Part shown: one piece after another, positions 7,956-15,925 of the stretch
Numbering within the stretch: position 1 is the stretch's first letter
How the letters are laid out: each line of letters starts with the position of its first letter
Assembly: GCA_963804055.1 (NCBI GenBank)
Contig: CAWDOU010000001.1
Coordinates: forward strand, 62,001-126,000
Length of the DNA: 64,000 nucleotides
Direction: 5' to 3'
Origin: Bog-473 sp963804055
GTDB lineage: Bacteria > Actinomycetota > Acidimicrobiia > Acidimicrobiales > RAAP-2
Notes under the pieces: model-generated
The model's database searches: none
What the model saw: only the letters and a program-made list of their open reading frames with translations
Told to the model about the DNA's origin: nothing
Translations under genes and position numbers: made by a program

Positions 7956-8726
7956 CTACTCGTCGAGCAGGTCCGGCTGGACCGACACGATCCAGTCGTA
8001 CAGCGGCTGGAAGGCGCGCCATCCGGCCATGCACGGGCCCACCTGACCGGCGGTCTTCTCCGCCTGGTCGAGGTCGATCAGCACTGGTGTGCCGGCGGCC
8101 TCCGCCAGCAGCTGGGCCTGGCACGTGCGCTCCATCGTGATGAACCACCAGGCGGCCTCGTCCACGGACGTCTGGCCGACGGTCAGGAGCCCGTGGTTCG
8201 AGAGAATGACGGCCTTGTTGTCGCCGAGCGCGTGCGCCAGGCGCTTTCCCTCCTCGAGGTCGAGCACGACACCCGTGTAGTCGTCGAAGAGCGAGTGGTC
8301 GCCATAGAACGCGCAGGCATCCTGGGTGATGGGGTCGAGCAGACGGCGCAACGACGACCAGGATTTCCCGTGCACGGAGTGTGCGTGGGCGGCGGCCACG
8401 ACGTCCGGTCGTGCCGCGTGGACCTGCGAATGGATGGCGAAGGCCGCCAGGTTCACCGGCCAGTCGCCGTCGACTACCTCGCCCTGGTCGTTGACCAGGA
8501 TGAGATCCTTGACGCGGATCATCTTGAAGTTCATGCCGAACGGGTTGACCCAGAAGTGATCGAGCCGCTCGGGATCGCGGGCGGTGATGTGACCGGCGAT
8601 GCCCTCGTCGAAGCCGAAGTGCCCGAACAGGCGAAAGGCGGCGGCCAGACGCTGCTTGCGGTACCGGCGCTCGTCCTCGATGTTGTCGAACGTGGGGAAC
8701 GTCACCGGAAGACGGTCAGACGGCAC
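7956..8726 (-). CDS. class II aldolase/adducin domain protein
   Basis: A 256-residue member of the class II (zinc) aldolase/adducin family. Zinc-ligand histidines are seen in AHAHSVHGKSW near the middle and SNHGLL downstream; the N-terminal GIAGHITARDPE block is also typical. Members split sugar phosphates or decarboxylate/cleave hydroxy-acids; several actinobacterial homologues are in aromatic or terpenoid gene clusters, where retro-aldol cleavage is suspected. It faces the six-gene oxygenase operon with a 16-base gap and has no obvious operon partner upstream. The specific substrate is not readable. Confidence 0.82.
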   Translation of the reverse strand: MPSDRLPVTFPTFDNIEDERRYRKQRLAAAFRLFGHFGFDEGIAGHITARDPERLDHFWVNPFGMNFKMIRVKDLILVNDQGEVVDGDWPVNLAAFAIHSQVHAARPDVVAAAHAHSVHGKSWSSLRRLLDPITQDACAFYGDHSLFDDYTGVVLDLEEGKRLAHALGDNKAVILSNHGLLTVGQTSVDEAAWWFITMERTCQAQLLAEAAGTPVLIDLDQAEKTAGQVGPCMAGWRAFQPLYDWIVSVQPDLLDE

Positions 8727-8797
8727 AGAGTCATCCTAAGACAGGGGGGCGGGGAAGACAACGGAGTGCCGCCGCCGGGCGAACCGAGGGCAACAAT

Positions 8798-9214
8798 TCA
8801 GAGCGGGCGGAAGTAGGGCAACGTGACGTCGTCAGAGACCGGATGGAATTCGACCGCCAGGCGAAGGTCCACCTGCAACGCCTCGGGCTCGCAGCCGATG
8901 ACGGCGCTCATCATGAAGAATCCCTCGTCCAGATGGATCACGGCCGGTGCATAGGGCACCCGGAAGGCGGGATCGGGCGGTCGCCATACGACCGTCCAGC
9001 TGTAGAGGGCTCCCTGCCCGGCGCTGTCCTCCCAGACGGGTGCGCTCGCGTGGCACTGGGCACACACCGTGAACGCGCCGAGGCCGCGAAAGGAGCACGC
9101 GCCACATTGCTGGAAGAGCAGTCGCTGCTGCCGGCAGCCTTCCCAGTAGGGCAGGCTGTGCCGGCTGGGACGCGGTACCGGGATCCCTTCCGGCTGGGGG
9201 AGGAGGAGGCTCAC
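8798..9214 (-). CDS. DUF35/OB-fold Zn-ribbon acyl-CoA associated protein
   Basis: A 138-residue protein with an N-terminal rubredoxin-like zinc ribbon (Cys37, Cys40, Cys51, Cys54 in CGAC and CAQC) followed by an OB-fold (DUF35, DUF35_N). It begins with GTG in a GTGA overlap with the thiolase-like gene upstream. In steroid-degrading actinobacteria DUF35 proteins associate with thiolase-like lipid-transfer proteins or MaoC hydratases and build an acyl-CoA-binding complex; family knowledge (Ltp2/ChsH type) suggests this pair forms an aldolase or thiolase complex. The tight coupling supports obligate partnership. Confidence 0.85.
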   Translation of the reverse strand: MSLLLPQPEGIPVPRPSRHSLPYWEGCRQQRLLFQQCGACSFRGLGAFTVCAQCHASAPVWEDSAGQGALYSWTVVWRPPDPAFRVPYAPAVIHLDEGFFMMSAVIGCEPEALQVDLRLAVEFHPVSDDVTLPYFRPL

Positions 9215-10383
9215 GGACGTTCCCGACCCAGGAGCAGGACGTCGCAGAACAGGGCGCCCGATCCACCGTTGGAGCACAGCGCCACCTCCGCGCCGTCGAC
9301 CTGGCACGAGGCGCAGCTTCCGCGCAGTTGCTCGGTGGCCCGGATGACCCGCTGGAGCTGCTGGGCGTTGATGCCGGGGTGGCTGAACGACATGGTCCCG
9401 CCGTCGGTGGTCACGGGGAGGATGCCGGCCGGCCCGATATTGCCGTCCTCCACGAACGGGCCGCCCTCGCCGGGACCGCAGAACCCGAACGCCTCGAGCT
9501 GCCGGATGATCTCGAACGAGAACGGGTCGTAGAGCTCGGCCACGTCGACGTCGTGCGGAGCGAGGCCGGCCATGGCGAAGGCGAGGCCGGCCACGCGTGC
9601 ACCCACGAGCCCGGCGGGGAACGAGTCGGCGCGGGGCTGGAAGTCCCACACCGGGGCGACGACGTACGCCGGACCGAACGCATCGCTGGCTCCGCCGAGG
9701 ATCCACACCGGAGCAGAGTGGGCACCGGCGCGCTCCGCCCTGGTCAGGACGATGGCGCACCCGCCCTCCGACGTCGTGGCGCACTCGAGGAGGTGGAAGG
9801 GGTCGGCGATCATGCGCGAGGCGAGGATGTCGGCAGGCGAGAACGGCCCGCGGCCGGAGTAGACGGCGTCGGGATTGTGGTGGCCGTTGGTGCGGATCAC
9901 GGCCGCCGCCGTGGCCATCTGCTCCGGTGTGGTGCCGTACGTCAACATGTGACGACGCGCCATGAGCGCGAACTCGGCTGCGGTGAAGAGCCCGTAGCCC
10001 ACGACGAGCTCGTTGGCCGGCCGGGTCCACGGCGCCGTGGAGGAACGGTCCGAGTGGACACCCGCGCCACCGGCGGCGACCAGGACGACGGTGCACTGGC
10101 CGGTGGTGATGAGGGCGGCGGCATCGAGGAGAGCGGGGATGCCCATGGAGCTGGGGCGCCTGGTGCAGGGCCCGAGGCCCAACTCGAGGGCGATCTGCGC
10201 GCAGTCGGTCCCCACCACGCCGTCGACCTCTTGCGGCGCGATGCCGGCGTCGTCCAGTGCCCCGAGGGCCCCGGCCAGCGCAATGGACGTCGAATCGTGG
10301 CCGGGCAGGGCCCTGGCTTGCACCGTGTTGGAGACGCCGGCGATGGCCACCTCGCGAAAGGGATGCGACGATCCGCCCGTCAT
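9211..10383 (-). CDS. thiolase-like protein (SCP-x/lipid-transfer or retro-aldolase type)
   Basis: About 390 residues of the thiolase superfamily, subgroup of lipid-transfer-like proteins. Typical blocks are VAIAGVSNT at the N-terminus, VAAGGAGVHSD, the substrate-loop YDPFSFEIIRQLEAFGF and SHPGINAQQ near the C-terminus. The usual nucleophilic cysteine of degradative thiolases is not evident at the expected N-terminal position, which is common in Ltp-type retro-aldolases. The DUF35 gene overlaps its stop (GTGA). I start it at the ATG at 10383; an upstream in-frame ATG at 10434 is possible. It is divergent from the secreted hydrolase at 10545. It likely cleaves a beta-keto or beta-hydroxy acyl-CoA side chain together with the DUF35 partner. 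Confidence 0.82.
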   Translation of the reverse strand: MTGGSSHPFREVAIAGVSNTVQARALPGHDSTSIALAGALGALDDAGIAPQEVDGVVGTDCAQIALELGLGPCTRRPSSMGIPALLDAAALITTGQCTVVLVAAGGAGVHSDRSSTAPWTRPANELVVGYGLFTAAEFALMARRHMLTYGTTPEQMATAAAVIRTNGHHNPDAVYSGRGPFSPADILASRMIADPFHLLECATTSEGGCAIVLTRAERAGAHSAPVWILGGASDAFGPAYVVAPVWDFQPRADSFPAGLVGARVAGLAFAMAGLAPHDVDVAELYDPFSFEIIRQLEAFGFCGPGEGGPFVEDGNIGPAGILPVTTDGGTMSFSHPGINAQQLQRVIRATEQLRGSCASCQVDGAEVALCSNGGSGALFCDVLLLGRERP

Positions 10384-10544
10384 GGGTGGAGCGTCGCGTC
10401 GCAGGGCACGCCGCATACTGTCGCGTCCGGACATGCGGTGTCATGCGAGCGGGCCGCCCCTGCGGCGCGCGCTGTGCCGGGTAGCCTGCGCGCCGGTCCG
10501 GGCGGCCGACAACCGCGCCGCGGTGGGACAGGGGGTAGGAGATC

Positions 10545-12038
10545 GTGCAGCACATGCGAGCGAACAGCTCGCCTCATCCGGGTCGATGCCGTCTGACGGC
10601 GGCCCTGGCGTCGGTGGCGCTCAGCCTGGCACTCGTCTCGGGTGCGGCCACGGGCGCCGGCGCTGCCACGGGCACGACCGCGGCGGCGCAGGGCGGTATC
10701 GCCTGGTCGCCCTGTCCCACGGTGTCGGGATACCTGTGCGGCACGCTGCAGGTCCCGCTGGACTACCGCCATCCCTCCCGCGGCACGGTGCCGCTCGCGG
10801 TCATGGAGCATCCCGTGCCGCAGAGCAAGGGCGTCATCATTTTCAATCCGGGGGGACCGGGTGAGAGCGGCGTCCTCATTCTGCCGATCCTGGCCTCGCT
10901 CGTGCCGGCGGCCGTGAAGAGCCGGTTCACCCTGGTGAGCTTCGACGAGCGCGGCACCGGCTCCAGCGAACCGCTCCTCTGCGGGCCTTCGGCGGCCGCG
11001 GCGAGCAGCGCGGTCGCCGGGACGGCGAGTGCCACCCGGACCTTCGCCGGGCTGGAGCGCTCCTGCCGGGCAAAGTTCCCGGACCTCTTCCCGACGGTGA
11101 ACACCACCACGTCGGCCCGTGACATGGACCGGCTCCGGGCCGCGCTCGGGGTGAAGCGGATCGATTTCTACGGCATGTCCTACGGGACGGCCCTGGGTGC
11201 CGCCTACGCGCAGCTGTTCCCGAGTCACGTCCGCGCCGTCGTGCTCGACGGGGCGGTCGACGCCAACCTGAGCCTCGCCTCCGATGCCACGGCCGATGCC
11301 GCCGCCATAGAGACCGCGCTGACGCACGAGCTTCAGAGCTGCACGTCCACGTCCGGCTGTCCGCTGGGCGCGGATCCGGTCGGCTTCTACACCAAGCTCC
11401 AACAGCAGCTGACCCGCTCGCCGCTGCCGGCACCGGGCGGCGGCGACACGACACCGGTGACCGTCGGGGACCTGTACACCGCCTCACTCCTGTACCTGTC
11501 CGCACCGACCTTCACGCCCGGCTACTTCCCGGCGCTCGCCGCGGCTGCGGCCGGCAACGGAGCCCCGCTGCGTTCGGTCGCCCTCGGGCTGGAGGACGAC
11601 CTGAACGGCGAGTCGCTCGTCGGCCCGCTCTGGACGATCACCTGCAGCGATGTCGTCACCCACCCCGACGCGACGAGGACCGCGCGGCTCGCCCGCACAT
11701 TGGCCGCCCGCTATCCGCTCGCTGGCGCGGAAGCAGTGGCCAACTACCTCATCGCCTGCCCGGGGTGGACGACCTCGGACGAGCCCATCGCGCACCTGGC
11801 ACCAGACGGCGCACCGGCGCCACTCGTCATCGGGAACGTCTACGACCCGAACACCCCGTACGTGATGGCGCCGCAGCTGGCGGCGGCGACCGGCGGCCGG
11901 CTCGTGACGTACGTCGGCTACGGGCACACGTGGTTGCTCAACGGATCGACGAACACCTGCATGGACAACGTCGTCACGTCCTACATCGTGGACGGCGTCG
12001 TGCCCCCGAGAGGAACACGGTGCAGCGCGACGCCGTGA
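10545..12038 (+). CDS. secreted alpha/beta hydrolase with TAP-like C-terminal domain
   Basis: A 497-residue exported hydrolase. Residues 1-41 form a signal peptide (basic start, hydrophobic core LTAALASVALSLALVSG, then AxA). The alpha/beta-hydrolase core shows the oxyanion motif NPGGPG, nucleophile elbow GMSYGT with Ser212, Asp434 in YDPNTPY and His461 in GYGHTW, ending in a TAP-like domain. These belong to the tripeptidyl-aminopeptidase/proline-iminopeptidase-like group found outside actinobacterial cells; many turn over peptides or esters. The GTG at 10545 has AGGAG three bases upstream; ATG 10554 is an alternative. It stands alone between a divergent thiolase gene and a convergent SDR. Confidence 0.85.
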   Translation: MQHMRANSSPHPGRCRLTAALASVALSLALVSGAATGAGAATGTTAAAQGGIAWSPCPTVSGYLCGTLQVPLDYRHPSRGTVPLAVMEHPVPQSKGVIIFNPGGPGESGVLILPILASLVPAAVKSRFTLVSFDERGTGSSEPLLCGPSAAAASSAVAGTASATRTFAGLERSCRAKFPDLFPTVNTTTSARDMDRLRAALGVKRIDFYGMSYGTALGAAYAQLFPSHVRAVVLDGAVDANLSLASDATADAAAIETALTHELQSCTSTSGCPLGADPVGFYTKLQQQLTRSPLPAPGGGDTTPVTVGDLYTASLLYLSAPTFTPGYFPALAAAAAGNGAPLRSVALGLEDDLNGESLVGPLWTITCSDVVTHPDATRTARLARTLAARYPLAGAEAVANYLIACPGWTTSDEPIAHLAPDGAPAPLVIGNVYDPNTPYVMAPQLAAATGGRLVTYVGYGHTWLLNGSTNTCMDNVVTSYIVDGVVPPRGTRCSATP

Positions 12039-12044
12039 CCAGGC

Positions 12045-12791
12045 TCAGATGTACATGCCGCCGTTGACGCCGATCAGCTGACCGGTGATGTACTCGGCTT
12101 CGTCCGAGCACAAGAACGCGCAGGTGGCCGCGATGTCGTCGGGCGTCCCCGCCCGCCCGGTCGGCACCATGCCCCCCATGACGTCGATGCTCGGCACCTT
12201 GCCGACCCCGGCCGCGTTCCTGGCCATGGGCGTGTCGACGATGGTGGGCGGAATGGTGTTGACCGTGATGCCCTGGGAGGCGAACTCGCGGGCGAAGGCC
12301 TTCGTCAGGCCGATGACGCCGCCCTTGGACGCCACGTAGTGTGCCATGTGGGGCGCTCCGGATTGCGCGCTCGACGACGAGATGGTCACGATGCGCCCCC
12401 ACTGCGCCGCCACCATGTCCGGCACGGCCAGCTGCATGCAGGTGAAGGTACCGGTGAGGTTCACCGCCAGGATGCGATCCCACTTCTCCGGCGTGATGTC
12501 GGCGACAGCGTCGAACGACTCGATCCCCGCACTGGTCACCAGGATGGTGACCGGCCCCAGCTTCTCGCGCACGTCGGCGAAGACGCCCTCGAGCGCCCCG
12601 CGATCGGCCACGTCGGCCTCGTAGCCCACCGCTGCGTGGCCCTGGCCGGTCAGCGCCTCGGCGGCCTTCGCCACGCCCGCACCATCCCGGTCGAGGAGGG
12701 CCACCGCCGCGCCGTCCGCCGCCAGCCGGTTCGCCACCCCGAGGCCGATGCCCGACGCGGCACCGGTCACGACGGCCACGCGGCCGCTCAC
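12045..12791 (-). CDS. SDR family oxidoreductase
   Basis: A 248-residue classical SDR: cofactor motif TGAASGIG near residues 9-16, active-site serine in ISSSSAQSG, Tyr/Lys in YVASK, and the C-terminal GQLIGVNGGM. The ATG overlaps the stop of the P450 gene (ATGA), so the two enzymes are made from one mRNA. It is a paralogue of the SDRs at 3175 and 62957. In this operon it most likely oxidises the alcohol formed by the P450, or is a 3-hydroxyacyl dehydrogenase; the sequence alone does not decide. The divergent TetR at 14184 is its probable regulator. Confidence 0.85.
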   Translation of the reverse strand: MSGRVAVVTGAASGIGLGVANRLAADGAAVALLDRDGAGVAKAAEALTGQGHAAVGYEADVADRGALEGVFADVREKLGPVTILVTSAGIESFDAVADITPEKWDRILAVNLTGTFTCMQLAVPDMVAAQWGRIVTISSSSAQSGAPHMAHYVASKGGVIGLTKAFAREFASQGITVNTIPPTIVDTPMARNAAGVGKVPSIDVMGGMVPTGRAGTPDDIAATCAFLCSDEAEYITGQLIGVNGGMYI

Positions 12792-14068
12792 CGGGACACC
12801 TCGGCCGGCGTGAACTCAATGTGCAGCTTGTGCAGGCCGCGCAGCACCCAGGTCGGCTCGTAGTCGAAGTGGCGGGCCGACGGCGGCCCGTGATGTTCCT
12901 CCGAGAGCCGGATGTCACGCATCCGGTCGAGGATGCGCGCAATGCTGACCCGCCCCTCGACCCGGGCCAGCGGGCCACCGGGACAGGCGTGCACACCCCG
13001 TCCGAAGGCGAGGTGGACCTTGGCGTTCGGCCGGTCGAGGCGGAACTCGGCGGGACACTCGAAGAGCCGGGGGTCGCGGTTGGCGGCCCCGTTCAGCAGC
13101 ATCACCGGGGTGCCTGCGGGAATGTCGACGCCGGCCACGGTGGTGGACCGCCGGGCCAGCCTGAAGTCCGACTTCACCGGGCTCTCAATGCGCAGGGACT
13201 CCTCAATGAAAGCGGGGATGCGGTCGGGATGTGCCCGCAGCTCGTCCTGCAGGTCGGGATATTCGCACAGGTACTTGAGCCCGACGGCGAGCAGGCGGGC
13301 GGTGGTCTCCTGGCCAGCGGCGAAGAGGAAGGTCGCGGTCCGCACGACCGAGGTGACATCGGGAATGGTCCCGTCGGGGTAGGTCGCCTCCGCCAGGCGC
13401 GTCAGGGCGTCGCCCTGGGGCTCCCGCCGGCGGGCCTCGATGTACTCCGCGAACCAGTCGTCGAGCCACGCCAACGCGTTCAGCCCGATGTCCCCGTCGC
13501 CTCCCAGCTCGCCGGGACTGCCGCTGAGCCCGAAGCCCTCACGGAACCGTTGGTGGTCGGCCTGGGGCACCCCGAGGACGTCCGCCACGGCGAGCATGGC
13601 GAAGGGCTGGCTGTAGGCGCTGATGAACTCGCATCGCCCGGCCCCGATGAACTCGTCGATCTGGCGGTCGGCCAGGCCCCACATGAAGGCCTCGTTCTCC
13701 TGCAGGCGCTTCGGGGTCAACAGGCGCATGACGAGGGCGCGCTCCTGCGTGTGCATGGGCGGGTCCATGGTCACCATGTGCTCGTTCATCGGCAGCTGGT
13801 CCCGGTAGCCGTCAATGATCCCGCCGACGTCGTCGCCCTCGAGGGGCACCGGGAAGGAGGCGAAGGGGCCGATCACCGAATTGCACGACGAGAAGGTCTC
13901 GGGATCGAGATAGATCTCCATCGCCTCCTCGTAGCCCGAGACCGCGACCACGCCGAGATTGTCCGTGGGCAGCACGGGGCACTGGGACCGCAGGTGGTCG
14001 AAATAGGGGTAGGGATCCTCGAGGAGCGACTCGTCGCTGAAGAAGTCGATGGTCTCCCAGTCCGTCAC
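12788..14068 (-). CDS. cytochrome P450
   Basis: A 426-residue P450 with I-helix AGQETT, ExxR within EESLRIE, and heme loop FGRGVHACPGG bearing Cys362. The GTG at 14068 is taken because GGAAGGGAG precedes it at good spacing, and the protein then aligns from VTDWETIDFF with the paralogue at 6286. It is first in a two-gene operon with the SDR at 12045. The upstream region (14069-14183) contains two TGCTNAGCA operators shared with the divergent TetR gene. Residue-level similarity to the 6286 enzyme suggests related substrates; the inducer sensed by the TetR may be that substrate or its CoA ester. Confidence 0.92.
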   Translation of the reverse strand: MTDWETIDFFSDESLLEDPYPYFDHLRSQCPVLPTDNLGVVAVSGYEEAMEIYLDPETFSSCNSVIGPFASFPVPLEGDDVGGIIDGYRDQLPMNEHMVTMDPPMHTQERALVMRLLTPKRLQENEAFMWGLADRQIDEFIGAGRCEFISAYSQPFAMLAVADVLGVPQADHQRFREGFGLSGSPGELGGDGDIGLNALAWLDDWFAEYIEARRREPQGDALTRLAEATYPDGTIPDVTSVVRTATFLFAAGQETTARLLAVGLKYLCEYPDLQDELRAHPDRIPAFIEESLRIESPVKSDFRLARRSTTVAGVDIPAGTPVMLLNGAANRDPRLFECPAEFRLDRPNAKVHLAFGRGVHACPGGPLARVEGRVSIARILDRMRDIRLSEEHHGPPSARHFDYEPTWVLRGLHKLHIEFTPAEVSR

Positions 14069-14122
14069 CGTGGTCTCCCTTCCCCGCCCCAGCCGGAGGC
14101 GGGCGCACACCCTGCTGTGCAG

Positions 14123-14133
14123 TTGCTCAGCAA
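14123..14133. promoter_or_regulatory. TetR operator candidate, site 1
   Basis: TTGCT-C-AGCAA is a perfect 11-bp inverted repeat in the 115-base gap between the P450 (start 14068, minus) and TetR (start 14184, plus) genes. A sister site, ATGCT-T-AGCAT, lies 22 bp away centre to centre (two helical turns), so both would face the same side of the DNA. This is the arrangement expected for a locally encoded TetR repressor binding as two dimers. Confidence 0.6.
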
Positions 14134-14144
14134 CGTTTTGGCGC

Positions 14145-14155
14145 ATGCTTAGCAT
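14145..14155. promoter_or_regulatory. TetR operator candidate, site 2
   Basis: ATGCT-T-AGCAT is a perfect 11-bp inverted repeat sharing the TGCTNAGCA core with the site at 14123-14133. It is 28 bases before the TetR start codon, so binding here should repress the regulator's own promoter as well. Confidence 0.6.
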
Positions 14156-14183
14156 CGGCCCCCGGATGTGACAACTTGTCGGG

Positions 14184-14771
14184 ATGACGACGGCGCCCCA
14201 GCCGAGACGTATCGGCGCGGCCGACTCCAAGACGAGGGCCCAGCTGGTCGATGCGGCCGAGCAACTCCTGCTGGACGAGGGCTATGCGGCTGTCACCTCC
14301 CGGCGGGTCGGGGCGAAGGCGGGTCTCAAGCCGCAGCTCGTGCACTACTACTTCCGCACCATGGACGACCTCTTCCTGGAGGTCTTCCGGCGCCGGGCCG
14401 ACGAGAGCCTCGCCCACTTCGAGCGCACGGTCGCGGCCGACAATTCGCTCCGCACCCTGTGGGAGCTGAACGCCGATCCCCGTGGTGCCGCCTTCATGAC
14501 CGAGTTCGTCGCGCTGGCGAACCACCGCAAGTCGATCCGCACCGAGATCGCGCGCTACGCCGAACGCTCCCGCGCCGCCCAGCTCACCGCCTTGACGGTC
14601 GCCCTCCAGGCGGACGGGATCGGTGCGGAGCAGATCCCACCGATCGTCGCGCTGCTCCTGATGACCGGGCTCACCCAGGTGCTCTCACTCGAGCGCGTCC
14701 TCGGCGTGACCGCCGGCCATGACGCGACGCACCGTTTCGTGCACCGAGTCATTGACCAGCTTGAGCCATGA
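14184..14771 (+). CDS. TetR/AcrR family transcriptional regulator
   Basis: A 195-residue TetR repressor. The N-terminal helix-turn-helix is clear (AAEQLLLDEGYAAVTSRRVG, then LVHYYFRTMDDLFLEV); the C-terminal ligand-binding domain is unassigned. It is divergent from the P450-SDR operon and the shared gap carries two TGCTNAGCA palindromes, so it very likely represses that operon and itself, with release by a small hydrophobic ligand. Its last 23 bp overlap the convergent desaturase gene. Confidence 0.88.
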   Translation: MTTAPQPRRIGAADSKTRAQLVDAAEQLLLDEGYAAVTSRRVGAKAGLKPQLVHYYFRTMDDLFLEVFRRRADESLAHFERTVAADNSLRTLWELNADPRGAAFMTEFVALANHRKSIRTEIARYAERSRAAQLTALTVALQADGIGAEQIPPIVALLLMTGLTQVLSLERVLGVTAGHDATHRFVHRVIDQLEP

Positions 14772-15792
14772 CCAGCCGCGGGTGCGCGGCCGCCAGCGCG
14801 CCTGCCCGCAACGAGCGGATCGTCTGGCGGTAGGAGCCGGCCAGGCTGTCCTCGCAATAGCCCAGGTCGTTGTCCGCGCAGAAGGCCCGCACAATGCTCT
14901 GGGCCCGGGCCAGGTTCGGTCGCGGCATGCTCGGGAACAGGTGGTGCTCAATTTGGAAATTGAGGCCGCCCAGCGCAAGGTTGGTGAACCAACCGCCGGC
15001 CACGTTCCGGGAGCTGATGACCTGGCGCCGGACGAAGCTGAGGCCCAGCTCGGGGTCGACGATGGGCATGCCCTTGTGGTTGGGGGCGAAGCTGCACCCC
15101 AGATAGACGGAGAAGACGGCCTGCTGAATGACGATGAACGCCACCGCCTTCAGTGGTGAGAGGAACCAGAACACGACCGTGAGGTAGAGCGCGGCGTGCA
15201 CTGCGAGCAGAGCGCCTTCCATGGCGGCGGCCCGGTTGCGCTGATGGATCAGCCTCTGCACCCCCAGCACGTAGATGCCGGTGCTCCGCAGGACCATGAG
15301 CGGAAAGAACAACGGTGCCTGCCATTTCGTCATGAAGCGAGAAGGCCAGCTGGCGACCTGCACCGGCCCGCCGCCGGACGACTGGACCACGGCGCCTCCC
15401 ACGTCAGGGTCGCGGCCGAGCTCGTTGGGGTGCGCGTGATGGGCGCTGTGCTTGGGGACCCACCACCCGAAGCTCATGCCGATGAGGACGTTGCCCACCG
15501 CCAAGCCGAGCAGCCGGTTCGCCCGCCTGGAGCGAAACACCTCGTGGTGGCCGGCGTCGTGCCCGACAAACCCGAGCTGGGTGAAGGCCAGGCCCAGGAA
15601 GCCGGCGATGCCGAGAGCCCACCACGAGCTCCCGATCAGCACCAGCCCTGCAAAGCCCACCGCGAAGGCGGCGATCGTCAAGGGAATCATCAGGCCGTAG
15701 TACCCGAAGCGGCGTTCGAGCAGCCCGGCCTCGCGGACCTGCTGGGCGAGGACGCCGAAATCGGCTGACTTCGTTTCGATGGTGGCCGTCAC
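14749..15792 (-). CDS. membrane fatty acid desaturase
   Basis: A 347-residue integral membrane di-iron desaturase. The three histidine boxes are HDAGHH (78-83), HSAHH (115-119) and QIEHH (280-284), the last followed by LFPSMPR as in acyl-lipid/acyl-CoA front-end-like desaturases. Hydrophobic stretches flank them at about residues 33-75 and 165-225, giving the usual four transmembrane helices. It introduces a double bond in a fatty acyl chain at the cytoplasmic membrane face using O2 and reduced ferredoxin or a similar donor; regiospecificity is not readable. It is monocistronic and convergent with TetR at 14184, sharing 23 bp. Confidence 0.9.
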   Translation of the reverse strand: MTATIETKSADFGVLAQQVREAGLLERRFGYYGLMIPLTIAAFAVGFAGLVLIGSSWWALGIAGFLGLAFTQLGFVGHDAGHHEVFRSRRANRLLGLAVGNVLIGMSFGWWVPKHSAHHAHPNELGRDPDVGGAVVQSSGGGPVQVASWPSRFMTKWQAPLFFPLMVLRSTGIYVLGVQRLIHQRNRAAAMEGALLAVHAALYLTVVFWFLSPLKAVAFIVIQQAVFSVYLGCSFAPNHKGMPIVDPELGLSFVRRQVISSRNVAGGWFTNLALGGLNFQIEHHLFPSMPRPNLARAQSIVRAFCADNDLGYCEDSLAGSYRQTIRSLRAGALAAAHPRLVMAQAGQ

Positions 15793-15925
15793 AGGTCCAT
15801 TCCCCGCAGTCGTGGTCGAGCGCTACCGGGGGCCGGGGCAACACTGTGCGTGCATCCCAAGACTAGACCTCTTCCCGAGCATCCGTTGGGCGCCGCCCCG
15901 GGGCCCCGCCTGCGCCCGGCCGAAA

